Shown one piece after another: positions 49,901 to 63,199 of a DNA stretch of 64,000 nt. This DNA is from Gibbula magus. Its lineage: Eukaryota > Mollusca > Gastropoda > Trochida > Trochidae. How positions within the stretch are numbered: position 1 is the stretch's first letter; every line of letters begins with the position of its first letter. The stretch covers positions 41,448,358 to 41,512,357 of the forward strand of contig OW388300.1 in assembly GCA_936450465.1 (NCBI GenBank), in the 5' to 3' direction. A program made the position numbers and the translations under genes. Below the pieces are notes generated by a model. The model had not been told where the DNA came from. It did no database searches and saw nothing but the letters and a program-made list of their open reading frames with translations.

Positions 49901-52650
49901 AGAAACAGGACTACATGACAACATGATCATGGACTGAGCAGAAAGCAAATTTACCCAATATAAGGCTTAGAACCATAATGACACAATGAACAGTAGTACG
50001 ATATCCTAAAAGAAATAGTCATCATGTCTTTTTCAAAATTAATTTCTATCATATTTAACCGGAACAGATAGGTAAACACTTGCTTGCAAGATAAACAACG
50101 AAATGTGCGTTGCTCCAAAGTAGATTGTAAAACAAGCTAAAAGCTTATCCGAATACCACTCCAGTTGTAGATATCATAACATCATCTTCAGACAACTACA
50201 TTGGTTAAATGAAATACCAATGGACTGTCATGTGTCTGTCCCCTTCATAAGAGGATTAGATGACTTGTGATAACAAATTCTATGAAGAGAGTAAAAATGA
50301 TGACACAATGTTATCAAATGTTCATGTGGTTTGTTTCATCAACGTTGAATCACATCTCTCTGATATCTCAGGAAAGCTTGAAATCACTATGAGGCAAATA
50401 TGTTTAATACCAGTAGTCTGGCATCTTTTTCACACCAGATTATGATGATAGGGTGAGAGGTGACTTGGCAGTATTGATAGTGGAGTGGAGTGGAGAGTCT
50501 TATTTTGCTATATCACATGGTATATCAAAAGCCTCACCAAACATGTCATGATTTTTATTTACACGAGGACAACTTTATTATATCTTATTTTCTGATACTT
50601 ACCCATTTCTGGTGGATGGTATCTATCGATGGATTATATATAAGAGGATCATCATTCTTTGTGTGGGTTTCACCATGGTTTAATTCTCATTTAGTCATAT
50701 ACAGTGCAATTGATATAATATCCCTATTTTAAATGTTGTTAGATAATCAAATTTTGCTTCAAATCACTATGAACATGTCATAAAGATATTTACATCACCT
50801 GAACATCGACATCAACGAAATTGCTAGGAGATAATACAATGTTGGAAGCCATTGAAATGTACATGTGACATGACAGTTCCTATACATCTGTACATAGGCA
50901 CCAGAGAAGGAATATATATAATAACAGCGTATATATTCTTAAAGAGTGTTATTAAACTGAAAACACAAATGTTTACACATCTGATGCATCAAATGACATG
51001 AACATGTGATTAAAACTTCAACTTCAATTTAGTAAAGGTCACTTCATATAAATATCACATCAGTGAAAAGCAAACTGTGTTATTCTTATCAATATGTATA
51101 ATTAATGTGTAACGATTACCATGTGATTCAATCTCTTTCAGTTTCACTATTCCTTTACTTTAATGTGGGCCATGATGTGATATGTATCATGTACCTTTGC
51201 TATAAGATGTTTATTGCTTTATTAACCACCAATAGTACCCAATTGTGTTAAACAATTATTGACGTGAAGGCCAGGTTTTAAAAAACCAATTTGGACGCAT
51301 GTTTGTTTTCTATAACTAAAAATGACATTCCTATTAAAATGATAATTAACTTATTTTAAATTAAATGATTCCCTCAAACACATTATATTTACTTTTAGTC
51401 AAATTGCTTTTAAATTAAAGGATGTTTTGTCACACAGCTTTGATGATGTTTGGTTGCCATAATTGCTTTCTTCAGCTTACTGGCTATATTGTCCAGTCTC
51501 AGTGCAGAAAGTTAATAGTCCTGTCTATTGCTTAGTGTCTCTCCGAGGACAATAAGTATTTCTATTTTATTAATAATTTCAGTATAAACACAATTTTATC
51601 CCTTATTTCTTTTATGAAATAAGTCACAAACTATACTATGTTCATGAAGTACATTCCCACAGCATCGCATTATAATTTTATGGGGCTGGGCGTATTTTTT
51701 AAATATTATTCTAATCAGTCCAATAATATAATGTTAAAGAAATTCTAACACTGAATAAACACTTTGATGTCTGTCTTAAATTGAAAATAGAATAAATGTC
51801 AGGACAAAATTCTTTCATATTTAACCCTAAATTATACTTAAACTGCATGTCCATGCGCATCTGAAAGCTTTTATGATATCATAAAGCCAAAATACATATG
51901 TCTGAAGATCTCACAATTCCACTCTTCTAAACCACCTTTCATGTTCGAATATCATCCTCATGAATTGCTTCTCTGTTTAAGGGTTTAATTTTTTTAAATG
52001 TTGTTAGATTAGAAACTTTTCTCAGTTTTCAAGGAGATTTGAAGTTATCTTGTTTGCCTCACACCTTGTTTAGTAGCCACTAAAAGCTAGTATTGATCCT
52101 ACGTTGCATTAACACATTCTTTGAAGTGTAATTGAATCTATTGAAGCATAAACAATCATGTTTCAAGAGCAGTGAGATTTTATTTTAGAATTTTTCTCAA
52201 TTTGTCTCTAGCGACTGTCTTGAGTTATAAAAATGGAAATGTTAAGCTTACATCGCGTAGGAGTCATACATAATAATATTATGTAATAATCGTAATTGGC
52301 TAAGCGTGTTACATTTAACTGTAAAGAAGCATGTTTCATGATTATCCTTTATCCCATAAGACCGACAGGCTTGATATGTTCCGTTGTCAATCCCCAAGTC
52401 GCCTTCTCAGTCGTCTGTTTTGCATGTAAAATACAAACCACACTATCATTATGTCACGACCCAAGCTTGAATCAGTTGTAAATCTTAGTTTGTAATAAGA
52501 TTATTAAATCATTATTGTCGAAAAATATTGATTTGTATCGAATTACATCTGACAAGCTTATTCTTTGAATAGACAAGCCATTTATGTCTTGCAAGCAGTT
52601 TTTGAATATTTCTATTTTGGGATTGGCATTATAGTTGGTAAAAAGTTGTA
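49900..52650. other. No gene seen: unit 3 non-coding sequence
   Basis: The stretch 50160-50460 matches 5220-5490 (including catctttttcacacc-gat at 50420). The 80-codon frame 50490-50732 begins in a (ggagt)n-like run and has no domain; a ttatatataag lies inside it. The stretch 51180-52250 matches 36590-38420 in patches. No RNA gene or promoter is supported. Confidence 0.5.
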
Positions 52651-52654
52651 CGCC

Positions 52655-53470
52655 TTCCTAATTGTGCAATAGCTTGAAAGCACAATATGCAAACTTAAAA
52701 ACTGACAATTTAATGTAATCGTATACCTAATATGGCAGAAGAGGGAGTTAATAGGGTTATTTAAACTTCCTAAGAAAGTCAACCTTATGATGACCATGAA
52801 GCTATTCCCTTTGACAGATTTCCATTTGATGGAAAACTCAGATAGAGGTGATATCATGTTAATGTTGTGATATTTCAGCTCTTTAGAAAATAGGAATGTC
52901 ATAATTGCTTACAAATGGTTGCTTGGCAACTAAGAGCAACGAATATGGTTTCCCATCTCAGTAAAATATAGCTTTGATCTTTCATCCCTTCTCTGAATTC
53001 AATGTACAATATATCACACTTTATGTCAGAAACAATAGTTGTCAGAAATCAGCTATGTAATGTACATAACACATATTGATAGTTATAATATGTTATTGTT
53101 TACGTAAATCAGTCGTAAATGTAAGTTTTTTTCATGATATGCCGTTGAAATTTTGTTCCGATGTAATCAATTATTTATACAGAGAGTGTCACGTGCATAT
53201 TACACGTACAACTGACTATTCATTGACTGATAATTTAATGTAACCTAATACCTGAAAGGGCGTAAAAGGGAAGCATTATCGTTATTTAAACTTTTAAACA
53301 AGGAAATCTTTATGACGGCCGTGAAACAGTACCTTTAAAAATATTACCATTTAAAAAACTTACTAATTTGAGTTGATATTCTGTAAATGTGTTTTTATTT
53401 TAGCTCTTTGGAAACAGGAATGTCATAGTGCCTATAAATGGTTGCTTGGTAACTAACAACGAACTTATTT
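52655..53470. repeat. Local duplication of the five-copy block in unit 3
   Basis: Two copies about 560 bases apart (52690-52935 and 53225-53460) share aatttaatgta, cctaatat/cctaatacc, gggttatttaaact-type words, agctcttt-ga-aa-aggaatgtcat and aaatggttgcttgg. Units 1 and 2 have one copy each (10260-10560 and 39440-39740). Confidence 0.7.
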
Positions 53471-53479
53471 TGTCAGCTA

Positions 53480-55860
53480 TGTTGTATAATATATTTGCTA
53501 CATTATATATGTAATGATATGTTATTGTTTCATTTTATAATTGTACAGTATACAATACTATATGTATTTTACAAGCTTCCTTAATCAAATGAAACTATCA
53601 TTCTCAATGAAGTGCATTTTCCATAAAACATGTATCAGTTAAGTTCATCTTCTTACATGTAAGTGTACATTGAATCCTAAAATCCTAATCACATCATGAA
53701 CAGACTTTTGTCAAAATTAACACAACGTGACCAAAAGTAACTTATACTTCTTTCCACGGTACGATAATGGACATCTGTAATGTTATACCTGAGTAGGAAA
53801 CGATGGCTCTTAATTATAAGTGAATACTGTCTACTCCTGTACAATTCACAAAGAGGACAACTTATTTGTGAGAATGTATTCCTAAATGGATTATTCAGTA
53901 GACAAGTGTTTCTATATGACATTGGCGTGGAGGATAAATAAACTACCTATCTCCACACATCACTACGTTTGGCTCGAGTAGCTAACATATACCAAAGCAA
54001 TCATTTTAAATGTCATGTCATAATTTCAACACGTAAACGGACGTGAAATAGATTACTTTTAAGTGTATTATTAGCGATGTGACGTCATACTCAGGAGTTG
54101 TTACATTGAAATCATCAGGGGATTTGTCGATTTTCGTCGATAATTCGTTTAAAACATAATAACAACTTTTGATATTGCAAGTTGCCGATATAATGGATAT
54201 TTGTGCTTCTGTAAGGAGTAATTTCGAAGGTTTTCGGAGCAATTTTCTATATTCAATCGCTGATATTAGATTTGTTCTTTTCTTAATCGAGTGGAGTGTT
54301 ATTTTATAGACTACTATATGTTTTGAAATGAATAACTGACAAATACAAAATAAAAACGATTATTTATTTTTATTTCTTATAAACGTCATTATTATTTAAA
54401 TTGTTGTTGTGCTTGAGTTTGTGTTTGAAGTGGCCTATAATTTGAGGTCTACAGTGTCAATATTTCTCATGGTGACACTTTATTATTATTGACAATAATA
54501 TATTTGCATTATAACTAACATTGTTACTGGTTTACAGTTTTTGGAAAAACAATATTCGGGCTATCGTTAAATCTATAGTCGTGTACATTCACTTAGATTC
54601 AGTGTAATACCACTGACTTAAAATTTACATTTATAGATTTTCTCTTTTTCCTAGTATGTGAAAAACGCATATCTTATTAATAACATTTACATTAGTTGAG
54701 GATGTTAGGTTTAGAAAACTGTATTGTGGTATGCGATATCTAGGTAGGCTTTACAGTAAAAGGAGAACATGTATTCATCTTAAATTAAATTAAGATTAGG
54801 TAATTTATAAAAAGAAAAAAAGAAAAACATTGTTATATCTAACATTCTCTAAACTAAGTTTAAATTTGCCATGAAACTTAGATTCTCAGGAAAAGATAGC
54901 ACCAGTTCATCATTATATGCAACAATGGTTTTAGGAGAATCTGCTGATCCATTTTCCTTACATTTATATTGCAAGTAAGTTTTGGTGGTTAATTCACGTG
55001 TTTTTGGAAATGAAAAACTGTTTAAATCACATCGATAAAAATACGGAATATGTATCTTTCCCATTTTCAAATGAATGAAATGGAACTATAGAAATTTAGA
55101 ATTATAGAAACTCACCATGGCTATCTGTTCGTTTTAACATCGGTACAATTCCCAATGTGCAAAAGGGGCGTGCTGACAGGATGGGTGTGATATAGGATGT
55201 TACGTAACAGTCAGAAGGGCTCTTTGGTTTAACGAGATGACACTCCTTTGATGTCATGAGCACGGTGACACGATTGATGTTGTGTTAAGGAATAAATGGT
55301 AAATTGGTTGTGTATTGCTTGCTATATGTCAACAGCTTAGAATGTATTGGTCAAAGCAAACAGCCAATGAAATTATGAAATTTTCAAAGTGTAGAACATC
55401 CATAGAAGTAAGTAACAGATATGTCCATACTGATTAATGACAACGGACTACCATGGAGAAAGTAACCTAACACGGTATGTTTTTTTGTATTTATATTTCT
55501 TAAAATAGCAGCTGATTGGCTAATGACATGTTTGGCGGCAGTGTTTATGAAGTATTTTTTTCAAAACGCTTTTTCTTCAATTTTTGGGGTGGATTTTTAA
55601 TTCAATACTTTTGTGTCTTTATTCCCCCTGAGGTTAGAGTTGCTTTAATGAAACGCTACCACACATTTGAGCACACGCCTAAATACTGCTGCTGGAGAAA
55701 GATGATTGTGAAACCCTTTTATATGCGTATGTTTTGTAAAAAAAAGTGATTACAATTTCATTCATCGGGGTACTTTATATTGTTATGTCTGTTCAAAATC
55801 ACAGAGGCTGCTAAAATCATTATTTCATAATGGTTTTGGACACAGAGTTTGGCATGTAAT
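53480..55860. other. Unit 3-specific interval, no gene recognised
   Basis: Most of this has no partner in units 1 and 2. TGACGTCA at 54080 followed by tactcaggag is similar in setting to 58140 (tacttgcagc), suggesting a small dispersed repeat. The minus-strand frame 54849-55070 (73 codons) and the plus-strand frame 55516-55749 are chance-like, with no domain. Confidence 0.45.
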
Positions 55861-55864
55861 ATGA

Positions 55865-55990
55865 ATAGGAAGATTTTCTGGATACCAACTTCTTAAATAT
55901 GAAAATACACGACGTTTCTGAGTATATGATAACTCCTTCGTCAGGTGGAATGTAAGGAAATAACACGATGTGATACATTTATATAGCAAA
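55865..55990 (-). mobile_element. Penelope-like retroelement end with hammerhead-like core
   Basis: On the minus strand the sequence reads ccacctgacgaaggag, then a stem-loop with GAGT/ACTC, then cagaaacgtcgtg, followed by atttaagaagttggtatcca. CTGACGA is at 55938-55944 and GAAACGTC at 55911-55918. The arrangement CTGANGA...GAAAC-GTC is that of hammerhead motifs found in Penelope-like terminal repeats, with an almost loopless stem III. The trailing word is one I associate with Penelope-like sequences in marine invertebrates. No reverse transcriptase or GIY-YIG sequence is present. Confidence 0.55.
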
Positions 55991-55999
55991 CAAAACAAA

Positions 56000-57340
56000 G
56001 GTGAGGAAACTCAGTCAGGGAGATTTGTAATACTAGCATGAGGGGGTAAAACATGAAAATGGTAAACAATGAGGATTTTTATGTTGGAACTTGTGTTAAT
56101 AAAAGATGACATTGACATAATGTATCTTTTGGACTTTAATTCGATGACATATAGTTGCTGTAGGCTGTCTTAAGGAGGTTCCGTACCAATTAAAAAAATC
56201 TCTCAAGAAATTGCTTATATTTCACTAGATACATAAAAAAAACATATGCTAAATCCATTTCTGTTATAAAAAATTAGGGGTCATCGTCATATGAACTCTC
56301 AGTGTCTTAAAACAACCGAAAAAGGCCAATTAAACTGATTGAGGAGACTCCATAACAATGATTTATTAAAATATCTTTTTCAGAAAAATGAACAGATAAT
56401 ATTCAAAACATTTATATATATTTAGTTTATACTACCGGTCGGTCATACGTGTTTGTGGTTGAGTTTATTTTGCCACTTAGTTTATGATCATAGTCAGATT
56501 TGTATGATCCCTTCACGAGCCACTAATCAAGTTTGACAGCAAGCCACGTATCTTGAGCTAACGCGTATTCTTAAATACATCACATTACTCATTATTGATC
56601 AAACACATGTAAAAATGACAGTCATGTAGTACAATCCGTTTTAAATAATTTTTAAAAAGCGTTTCATGTTTTCAGAACAAATTTTGAATGACATATCTAT
56701 ATGAAAAAGAGCGAAACTTTAAAAAGTTTACACTTGTAAAGTAGATGACCAAATTCACATTAGAACACTCAAACAATTCAATTTATTTTCGGAACTTTTC
56801 TCCGAACATGAACCATACCCTTCGAAAAGACACAGTCCAAAATGCCATGGCAACAGAAACTAAAATATAATTGATAAAAGTTCAAATCCCCCATTTCATT
56901 TTCAACCTGTGTGTAAACTGTTTAATATTCCTTGCACTGAATCAGTTATTTATCTGACGTAAATAAAAAATAAAACACAGGTATATGATTAAGGACCAGT
57001 TTACAATCTGAAAGAAACAATTTCTCAATTTTGAAATTATTTTGAGAATTTGATATAAAGTATATATATCAAAAAGATTTATTGCTTTCATAAATCAAAA
57101 ACAAATCAGTGACTTAAACTTAGAAATATTGGGATACGTTTTCAGATGAGTGAAAATATATTTTTTTTACAGTATCTGCTTAAGCAGTAACAACAACTTA
57201 TACGTATTTATGTTCATAATGCACATGCCTTACAAAACAACATGATATTTTTCCTTTTTTTTAAAAATTGCAATTAATGAAATTGCATTCCATGTTGACT
57301 TTCTTACTTAATTCTTCAAAGAAATAAAATTGTATCTTGT
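56000..57340. other. No gene seen: unit 3 non-coding sequence
   Basis: The stretch 56830-57000 realigns with unit 2 (40150-40440). The remainder is AT-rich with homopolymer runs. No promoter or RNA gene is supported. Confidence 0.5.
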
Positions 57341-57349
57341 TAACTTTAA

Positions 57350-57830
57350 ACCATGTTGTTAGGGCTCACACAACCCCTTATTTATTAGCTGGTACATCTT
57401 TTTCAAATTCTTTGAAGAGAAATTGTAACAAGTCGAGGATGAAATTAGCTATCTGCCAAGGACAGGAAGCTTAATATCTCACAATTTTTTTTATTCCACC
57501 ATTTTAATTCAGGAACATTTTGATTGATTTTCTCTTCTTCGGCTAAGTTCAGCAAAATCAGATAGAACATGCGTGCCACATTATCTTTCGATCAGAGTAC
57601 TGCTGCAATAGCTGCATACGGGTCAAAGTCTTAGCTTGTGACCCTTTGTGTGACCTTTCACTTTACATACATTCAACCAATCACAGGGCTGCATTCACAT
57701 TGTATGATGCCAACGATTTCCTAGAAAATTTCCCAGACTTGTCGCTGGCTCGAGGGAAAAGGTCTACTGGCTTACCCCTGCAGAGTAGTACACAACAAGA
57801 AACAGGGTACGATGTTTCAGGTACATTTGA
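57350..57830 (+). promoter_or_regulatory. Conserved CCAAT block ending in a donor-like site (unit 3)
   Basis: Partner of 41097-41530. The CCAAT box lies at about 57677, gctcgagg at about 57748 and aacaagaaacag/ggtacgat at about 57795. The 63-codon frame 57646-57837 is broken in unit 2, so a coding reading is not supported. The spacing between the CCAAT box and the donor-like site is close to that in unit 2. Confidence 0.35.
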
Positions 57831-57839
57831 TGAATAAAC

Positions 57840-60045
57840 TGAGAGGTCTTTGGCTGTTTTTTCCCTTGAAATCAGTCTAAACTAGTTACAATGATATAAA
57901 GGATACTAAACGATCTTCAGTTTAATGCCTTTTTTATCAAACGAGTTAATGATTTGGTATAAAACGAGCGACTTTAATAATAAAAAAGTTGGTATTATGT
58001 GGAAGGAGTTTAGTATTCTGTTTAATTGCTCAAATTAATCAAACGAAATTGCCAACAATGTACTAAACATAGATTTCCTTAGTCAAGCGCCATTGCTTTT
58101 ACGATACGACAATTGTGATGTCACAACTATATGCTATTATGACGTCATACTTGCAGCGGTATTACATTCGTTTAATATGGCCATATAGATATAACACTAT
58201 CTTCCACGGGCAGGTAATAAATATATGTTACTGCATTTATGGACCTTGCTGATTGTTACTCCTTTGAAAGGTTTACACAAATACATACAGATACACGTTA
58301 GTAAGTTCATGTCATACAGCTTATCTGTCATCTGACAGACTGGCAGCTGACCGACGTCTCATCCCGCAGACATTTAGTGGAAGCTTAGTTAAGTCATCCC
58401 TACAGATACAATGGAATAGCCCACAGTCAGATCAAAGCAGAGGGTGACCACGGATCAGATTTAAACACATTAGAGTAAGCTTCGTTTACGAACAGTAAAG
58501 ATAACATTGTTTTTTTGTTGTGATCAGAGAATAAAATAATAATATATCGTCTACTCTCACAATTGTTTTCACATTTGATTTAAATTTTAAAATAAAAAGT
58601 TAGATTGTGTTTATATAACATGTTGTTGCTGTTTAATGATTTTAAAGATCGTCTCCTCACTTTATAATCAATCAATCTTCTATTTCAGTAGAAAGGCCTA
58701 TGATCTACGAACAAAATCAACAAATGAAACACAAATGACAAATGAATTTCGTACCATCACGTAATTTGAGATAGCTATAAAATGCGTAAAGTTATAATAT
58801 TGAAGGTTATGAATCATTATCTTACTAATAACTAATTTTCAAATACATTGTTTTGTCTTTTATTTGGACTAGTCTATTACAATGAATATGTAACAAGCAG
58901 TAACTCAGCTGTGCACCGAGCCGTAAATGTTGTTATTTTAAGGCGTATGTCATCTGTAAGATGGATGACTACCGTCATACAATACATTTCTTTATTTGGA
59001 TGTATTAACGATATCTCTGCATGAAATAATCTGATGGAGACATTACAAATAATAAAACTATCCATTGTGATTAAATTGTGCTGAATCGTCAAAGGATTTG
59101 GACACAAATACATTTATGCTAATGATAATGATGATTGATATGATTGGCAGATTGATAGCAAACGGCTGTGGGATTGAACTCGTATAATAGAAAGAATGGA
59201 GTTGAAGGAGTTTAAACTCGCAGTGAAAACAGATAAGACACTTAGTTTCTGCAGTAAAATCAATACATAATCTTTCAAAACTCGATGACAAGAACAAGTT
59301 GAATACCAATCCAGTGAGTGTCAGTTAGTTTGAGACTTCTCCTGTAGCTGATTGTGTATATTGTTTTTATAAAGTACAGGCAGTATTTAGTTCCCATCTT
59401 CAGGTTTATTTATTGTTATGTATAGTCTGTCTTTGTGTTTGCTTACTTCTATATATATCAGAAACTGACCCAATCGATACACTAGTCCCGCTGTTTTCAT
59501 AACGTTGTAGAAAAAGAACTCTGCTAACTAACATACCTTATATCTTTCATTGGAAGTAAGTCTCATACAGATCATTAACGATAACCTCTATTTGGGATAC
59601 ATGTACATCGTTTGAGTCTGTTGTAAGGCCTTTTGCTTCTCTCCAATGTGATGGATAAATCCCTATTTTTGTATTTTGGTACATCTAGTACATATAGAGA
59701 GTTCCAATAGTTGATCAAAACGTGAAGAATAAATACTTAATTAAATAACATGTTTTAGGTAAAATAGCATGTTATAGTTGTTGTTTTATAGAAATATAAT
59801 GTCAATTGTTTCAAAACGAATGTGCTAGTGATCGTTGGTTATCAAATCCATGCTATGATACTTATAGATTATTTAGTGTCCAGGTCATATGATTTGTCTA
59901 CAAGGCCAAACCGCAACAAACTGAGCCAGTACGAATACCATTTGGTGAAATATCTGAGTTATTGTTTAATACATTTTAACAACACACATCCAGTGCGATA
60001 ATATTTTTTTCCAAAAGAGGCTTTCAATAAAAACAACTAGATATG
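57840..60045. other. No gene seen: unit 3 non-coding sequence
   Basis: The stretch 59520-60040 aligns closely with 42450-42960. At 58668-58690, aatcaatcaatcttctattt is another LINE-tail-like word readable on the minus strand. TGACGTCA lies at 58140. The minus-strand frames 58877-59309 show no domain. Confidence 0.5.
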
Positions 60046-60049
60046 ATAT

Positions 60050-60345
60050 ATTGAGGGTTTTTATTTAACATAATGCAAGTAAAGATGTTCTCCCTTCTTA
60101 AGTGTGCTTTAGCAATCCATAAATAATGTAGGTGAAGCTTTGAAATTAATACCGTTCAAGTCACGTCACGATGGAGAGGACACTTTGTTAATTTGATTAT
60201 ATACAGTTTTTCCCCTATAGGATTGGTTTTAAATTCTTTTGGTTATTTTTTGTGTCCCAAGGGTTGGTACATTAATTGATCAGCAGTCGCAATAATTAGA
60301 TTTGCTGTCTATTTCGGTAACAGAACAACCGTATTTCAAACTATG
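60050..60345. other. Three-way conserved block (unit 3 copy)
   Basis: Continuous across the point where unit 2 carries the 42965-44062 element, so this is the empty site. It keeps gtcgcaataattagatttgc and tgtctatttcggtaacagaa. Confidence 0.6.
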
Positions 60346-60359
60346 TGGATATTAGGAAG

Positions 60360-62420
60360 ATGTTTTTCTTACTACCTTGCAAATATATAAGTGTGAAAAA
60401 CGGACACATTTTCAGTTTTAAGCATTGGAACAGATTCAGAATAATTATAAAGACTACAATGTTGTATGTTAGTTGTACACATGCTTTCTTCTCACGTGTC
60501 CCTTGTTACGAATGGACCATATTTCGCACTAATAGCAAAACTCACTAGCGGTGAACAGTTGCATCATGGATGCCGCCATTATTTATTTAAAATAACAAAT
60601 CGTCCTACTTCCCCGTCTCACTTATCACTACCATCACATTTTGATTATTGAAAAAGTACATAATACAAAATTTTAAAGCATGCAAGTACATTAACCTCAC
60701 TCAATTGTATTTGCATATCATTTTTAAAAATGTATTTTAACCAACATATTTATTACGATTGATGGAACTATACTGCCAAGCTAAAGAAAGTACACACTTC
60801 TGTTGGTATTGATGTTGTGTGTATGATTTACAATTGCAAATATCTCAAGTTTTCGATGTCATACTCTAACAGTCAACTCTAACTCTAGCAGTCAAAGAAT
60901 ACTTCAACATGTTTTTTTTTTTTAATTTTAACAATGATTTTGGATAAAACACAGCTGTTCGTCGACATATAAGACATATTCTGTGTGAAAATAATAAATG
61001 TGCCTGATTCTGCACAGATTTACAACATTTTAAACATGGTAAGGGTCATGTTGGTGTAAATGTAAGTTCATACCCCTGTCCTCATTAAACAAAGATATTT
61101 CAACAAGCAATTCGCCACAGTCACAAAATAATGCATCAACACTACTGCAAATAAGTATTATTGTATCGTGCCATGTCCAATGTACCTGATGTCTTTTAAA
61201 AAATTGAATTAGTTGAAACGAACTGAGGTGTATAGTTTCTTTTTTTTCTGGCAGTTTAATTGGATATGTCATCTTCTGATAACTTGTTTTATCCATATGC
61301 CTGGCCAAATAAATAATTATAAATAATTGCAATTTTGTTGAGATTTATAAACAGAAAACTTGAGATTGATGAGAGAGTAACAGATGCATTGAGGGTTCGA
61401 ACAAGTGAATCAAGTGAATCACAAGACAGAAGCAGGGGAATTGCCTAGGTGAAGACCTCCTTGATTTTTCAAAAGATTCACAAGTATCATTAATGTTCCC
61501 TTTCATTGTCATTTGTTCAAACACACTCATTTACACCATCCTTTCTTTCAAATATATGGACTATTTGATTACTAAGTTTTATTTAGAAAATAACATCTAC
61601 TCATTTGAAATAAACATTTAAATTGAATAAGCTTGCTATATATCATAAACCCACTATTTTATTTATACACCAAACAATCGCGACACTTTCCCAGAGCACC
61701 ATTTATCTAAGTCTTTTCCAAACAATGTACGTCCTGGGTGCTATTCCAGGCTTGTCGATAATTGACCTAGATCTATAAATATAAACCAGACGTATCTCTC
61801 TGTCTGGAATTGGTAAGCTTATTCTCACGAGGATAGGCTTGTTGCCACATTATCCTTGCAGCGAGGTTTGGTTTCAGGTCTTAGATGATAATATGAACAC
61901 TGTGATCAAATATGAACAATATGTGAATATGAACAATATATACACTGTACTGCACCGGTGACCATAACACATTTTAATGTTGAGTTATATATAAAATTGA
62001 ACATTTGTGTCAAATGATTGATTTTAAAATCATACATTCAGCCGTTTAGCGAGAAAATATTGCAACTCATATATATCATAGATATATGGGGTACAAAGTG
62101 TACAAATCATGTTGTGTTGTGTCTTATGGGGGACATACTGTGTCTCTGTATTACTAGCAACAAAAACGTAGTCAGGTCAATATATGGAAAAGTCACTCTA
62201 GCGACGGTCCCTCCTATCCGAAATCAAACCCAAACAGAGTAAGACTGACCTCATGCACGTGAATGTGCAAGCTTTAACCATCTGGTAAAATCTTTTAATC
62301 AGATGTCTCTTTTCATTTTCAGCTTAACGCATGTCTAATAATATCATCTCTGTAAGTTTTAGAACGACTAGTGGTTTATCGATTTTTTAAATATAGCAGC
62401 TCTTTAGATTTCAACCGTAT
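60360..62420. other. No gene seen: unit 3 non-coding sequence
   Basis: The stretch 61667-62060 aligns with 13990-14350 of unit 1. Unit 2 has no such block between 44620 and 45300, so it was lost there or replaced. Short frames (60345-60651 +, 61030-61332 -) have no recognisable domain. Confidence 0.5.
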
Positions 62421-62426
62421 CTACAT

Positions 62427-62491
62427 TCTCGATAATCCCGAGTATACGCTCCGATTAATCTACACAGATCGTATACTCTGAATTATCGAGA
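62427..62491. other. 22-bp hairpin (20 of 22 paired)
   Basis: The left arm tctcgataatcccgagtata + cg (62427-62448) pairs with 62470-62491 around a 21-base loop. Two positions mismatch. It could be a small palindromic element or a cruciform site; nothing in the flanks decides. Confidence 0.7.
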
Positions 62492-62539
62492 AGGCCTTAG
62501 CTATGACTCCATCCGAAAAATAAAAGTTTGAAACTTTCA

Positions 62540-62615
62540 AAACAGAATAGAAGGAATCGAACCCATAACTTTTCAACCTGGCGGGTTTACCAATAGACCA
62601 CTTCGGATGTGCGTT
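62540..62615 (-). mobile_element. tRNA-like sequence, probably a SINE head or tRNA pseudogene
   Basis: The minus strand reads gaagtggtctattggtaaac, then ccgccaggttg, then atgggttcgattccttc. The A-box-like tggtctattggtaa and B-box ggttcgattcc have tRNA-like spacing. The T-stem pairs poorly (about three of five) and no intact acceptor stem is seen, so a functional tRNA is unlikely. Confidence 0.5.
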
Positions 62616-62619
62616 CTAC

Positions 62620-63190
62620 ACTTGCATTCCTTCATTCTAAACATTACAATTGCATTTGCATCTGCCTGTATATGCAAATATACCATATATGATGGTAGGC
62701 CCCCAAGTGATTTGTAGGAGAAAAATTAGTGGCAAACAGATCTATATTTACGCCGCAGAATGGAAACCGTAAAACCTGTCTATGTACAATTAGATGTCTT
62801 GATGTAGAATCTACCGTGACTGAAAGGGATGCGAGAGGAATAGGATGATTTCATATTTTGATAATTTAAGTTAAGTAGGCCTACACTGGCAAAGTGTTAA
62901 ACCAAACTGTTCATTGATGTATTTCGAACTTTGATTCCAAAGACAGGCCTACCAAAGGAAATTTCGAATTGCAACGAAAATAATCGAAATGCACACATAA
63001 AGACACGAATCTGCATCGTAAAGCAGGGATACAGAATGAAAAGAAGAGTTGAAAAAGAAATGCTGCAGTGAGAAAATATGGTATTACAGGATCAGAGCGG
63101 AACAGTATAACAAACAGACCATCAGCTTTGTACGCACAGTAGTAATCCAGACGGGACATAACATGCACGCTCAGTATCTATGTTATTGAA
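62620..63190. other. No gene seen: GC-richer tail of the window
   Basis: No partner in units 1 or 2. The minus-strand 85-codon frame 62911-63168 has no domain. A taggcctac pair of words (62876 and 62946) is readable in both directions, suggesting an insertion. Confidence 0.4.
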
Positions 63191-63199
63191 CTTGACCTC

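Noticed and set aside
50490..50732. 80-codon frame with an upstream ggagt run
   Set aside because: The start lies in a simple repeat, the peptide has no recognised domain and no partner exists in the other units.
54849..55070. 73-codon minus-strand frame as an exon
   Set aside because: It has plausible composition but no domain, splice context or partner in other units; this length is expected by chance in 64 kb.
57646..57837. 63-codon frame overlapping the conserved CCAAT block
   Set aside because: In unit 2 (41366-41500) the same frame meets a stop and the reading is shifted, so conservation is not at the protein level.
62540..62615. Functional tRNA gene on the minus strand
   Set aside because: The A- and B-box-like words are present, but the T-stem is poorly paired and there is no intact acceptor stem, so it is called a tRNA-derived remnant.
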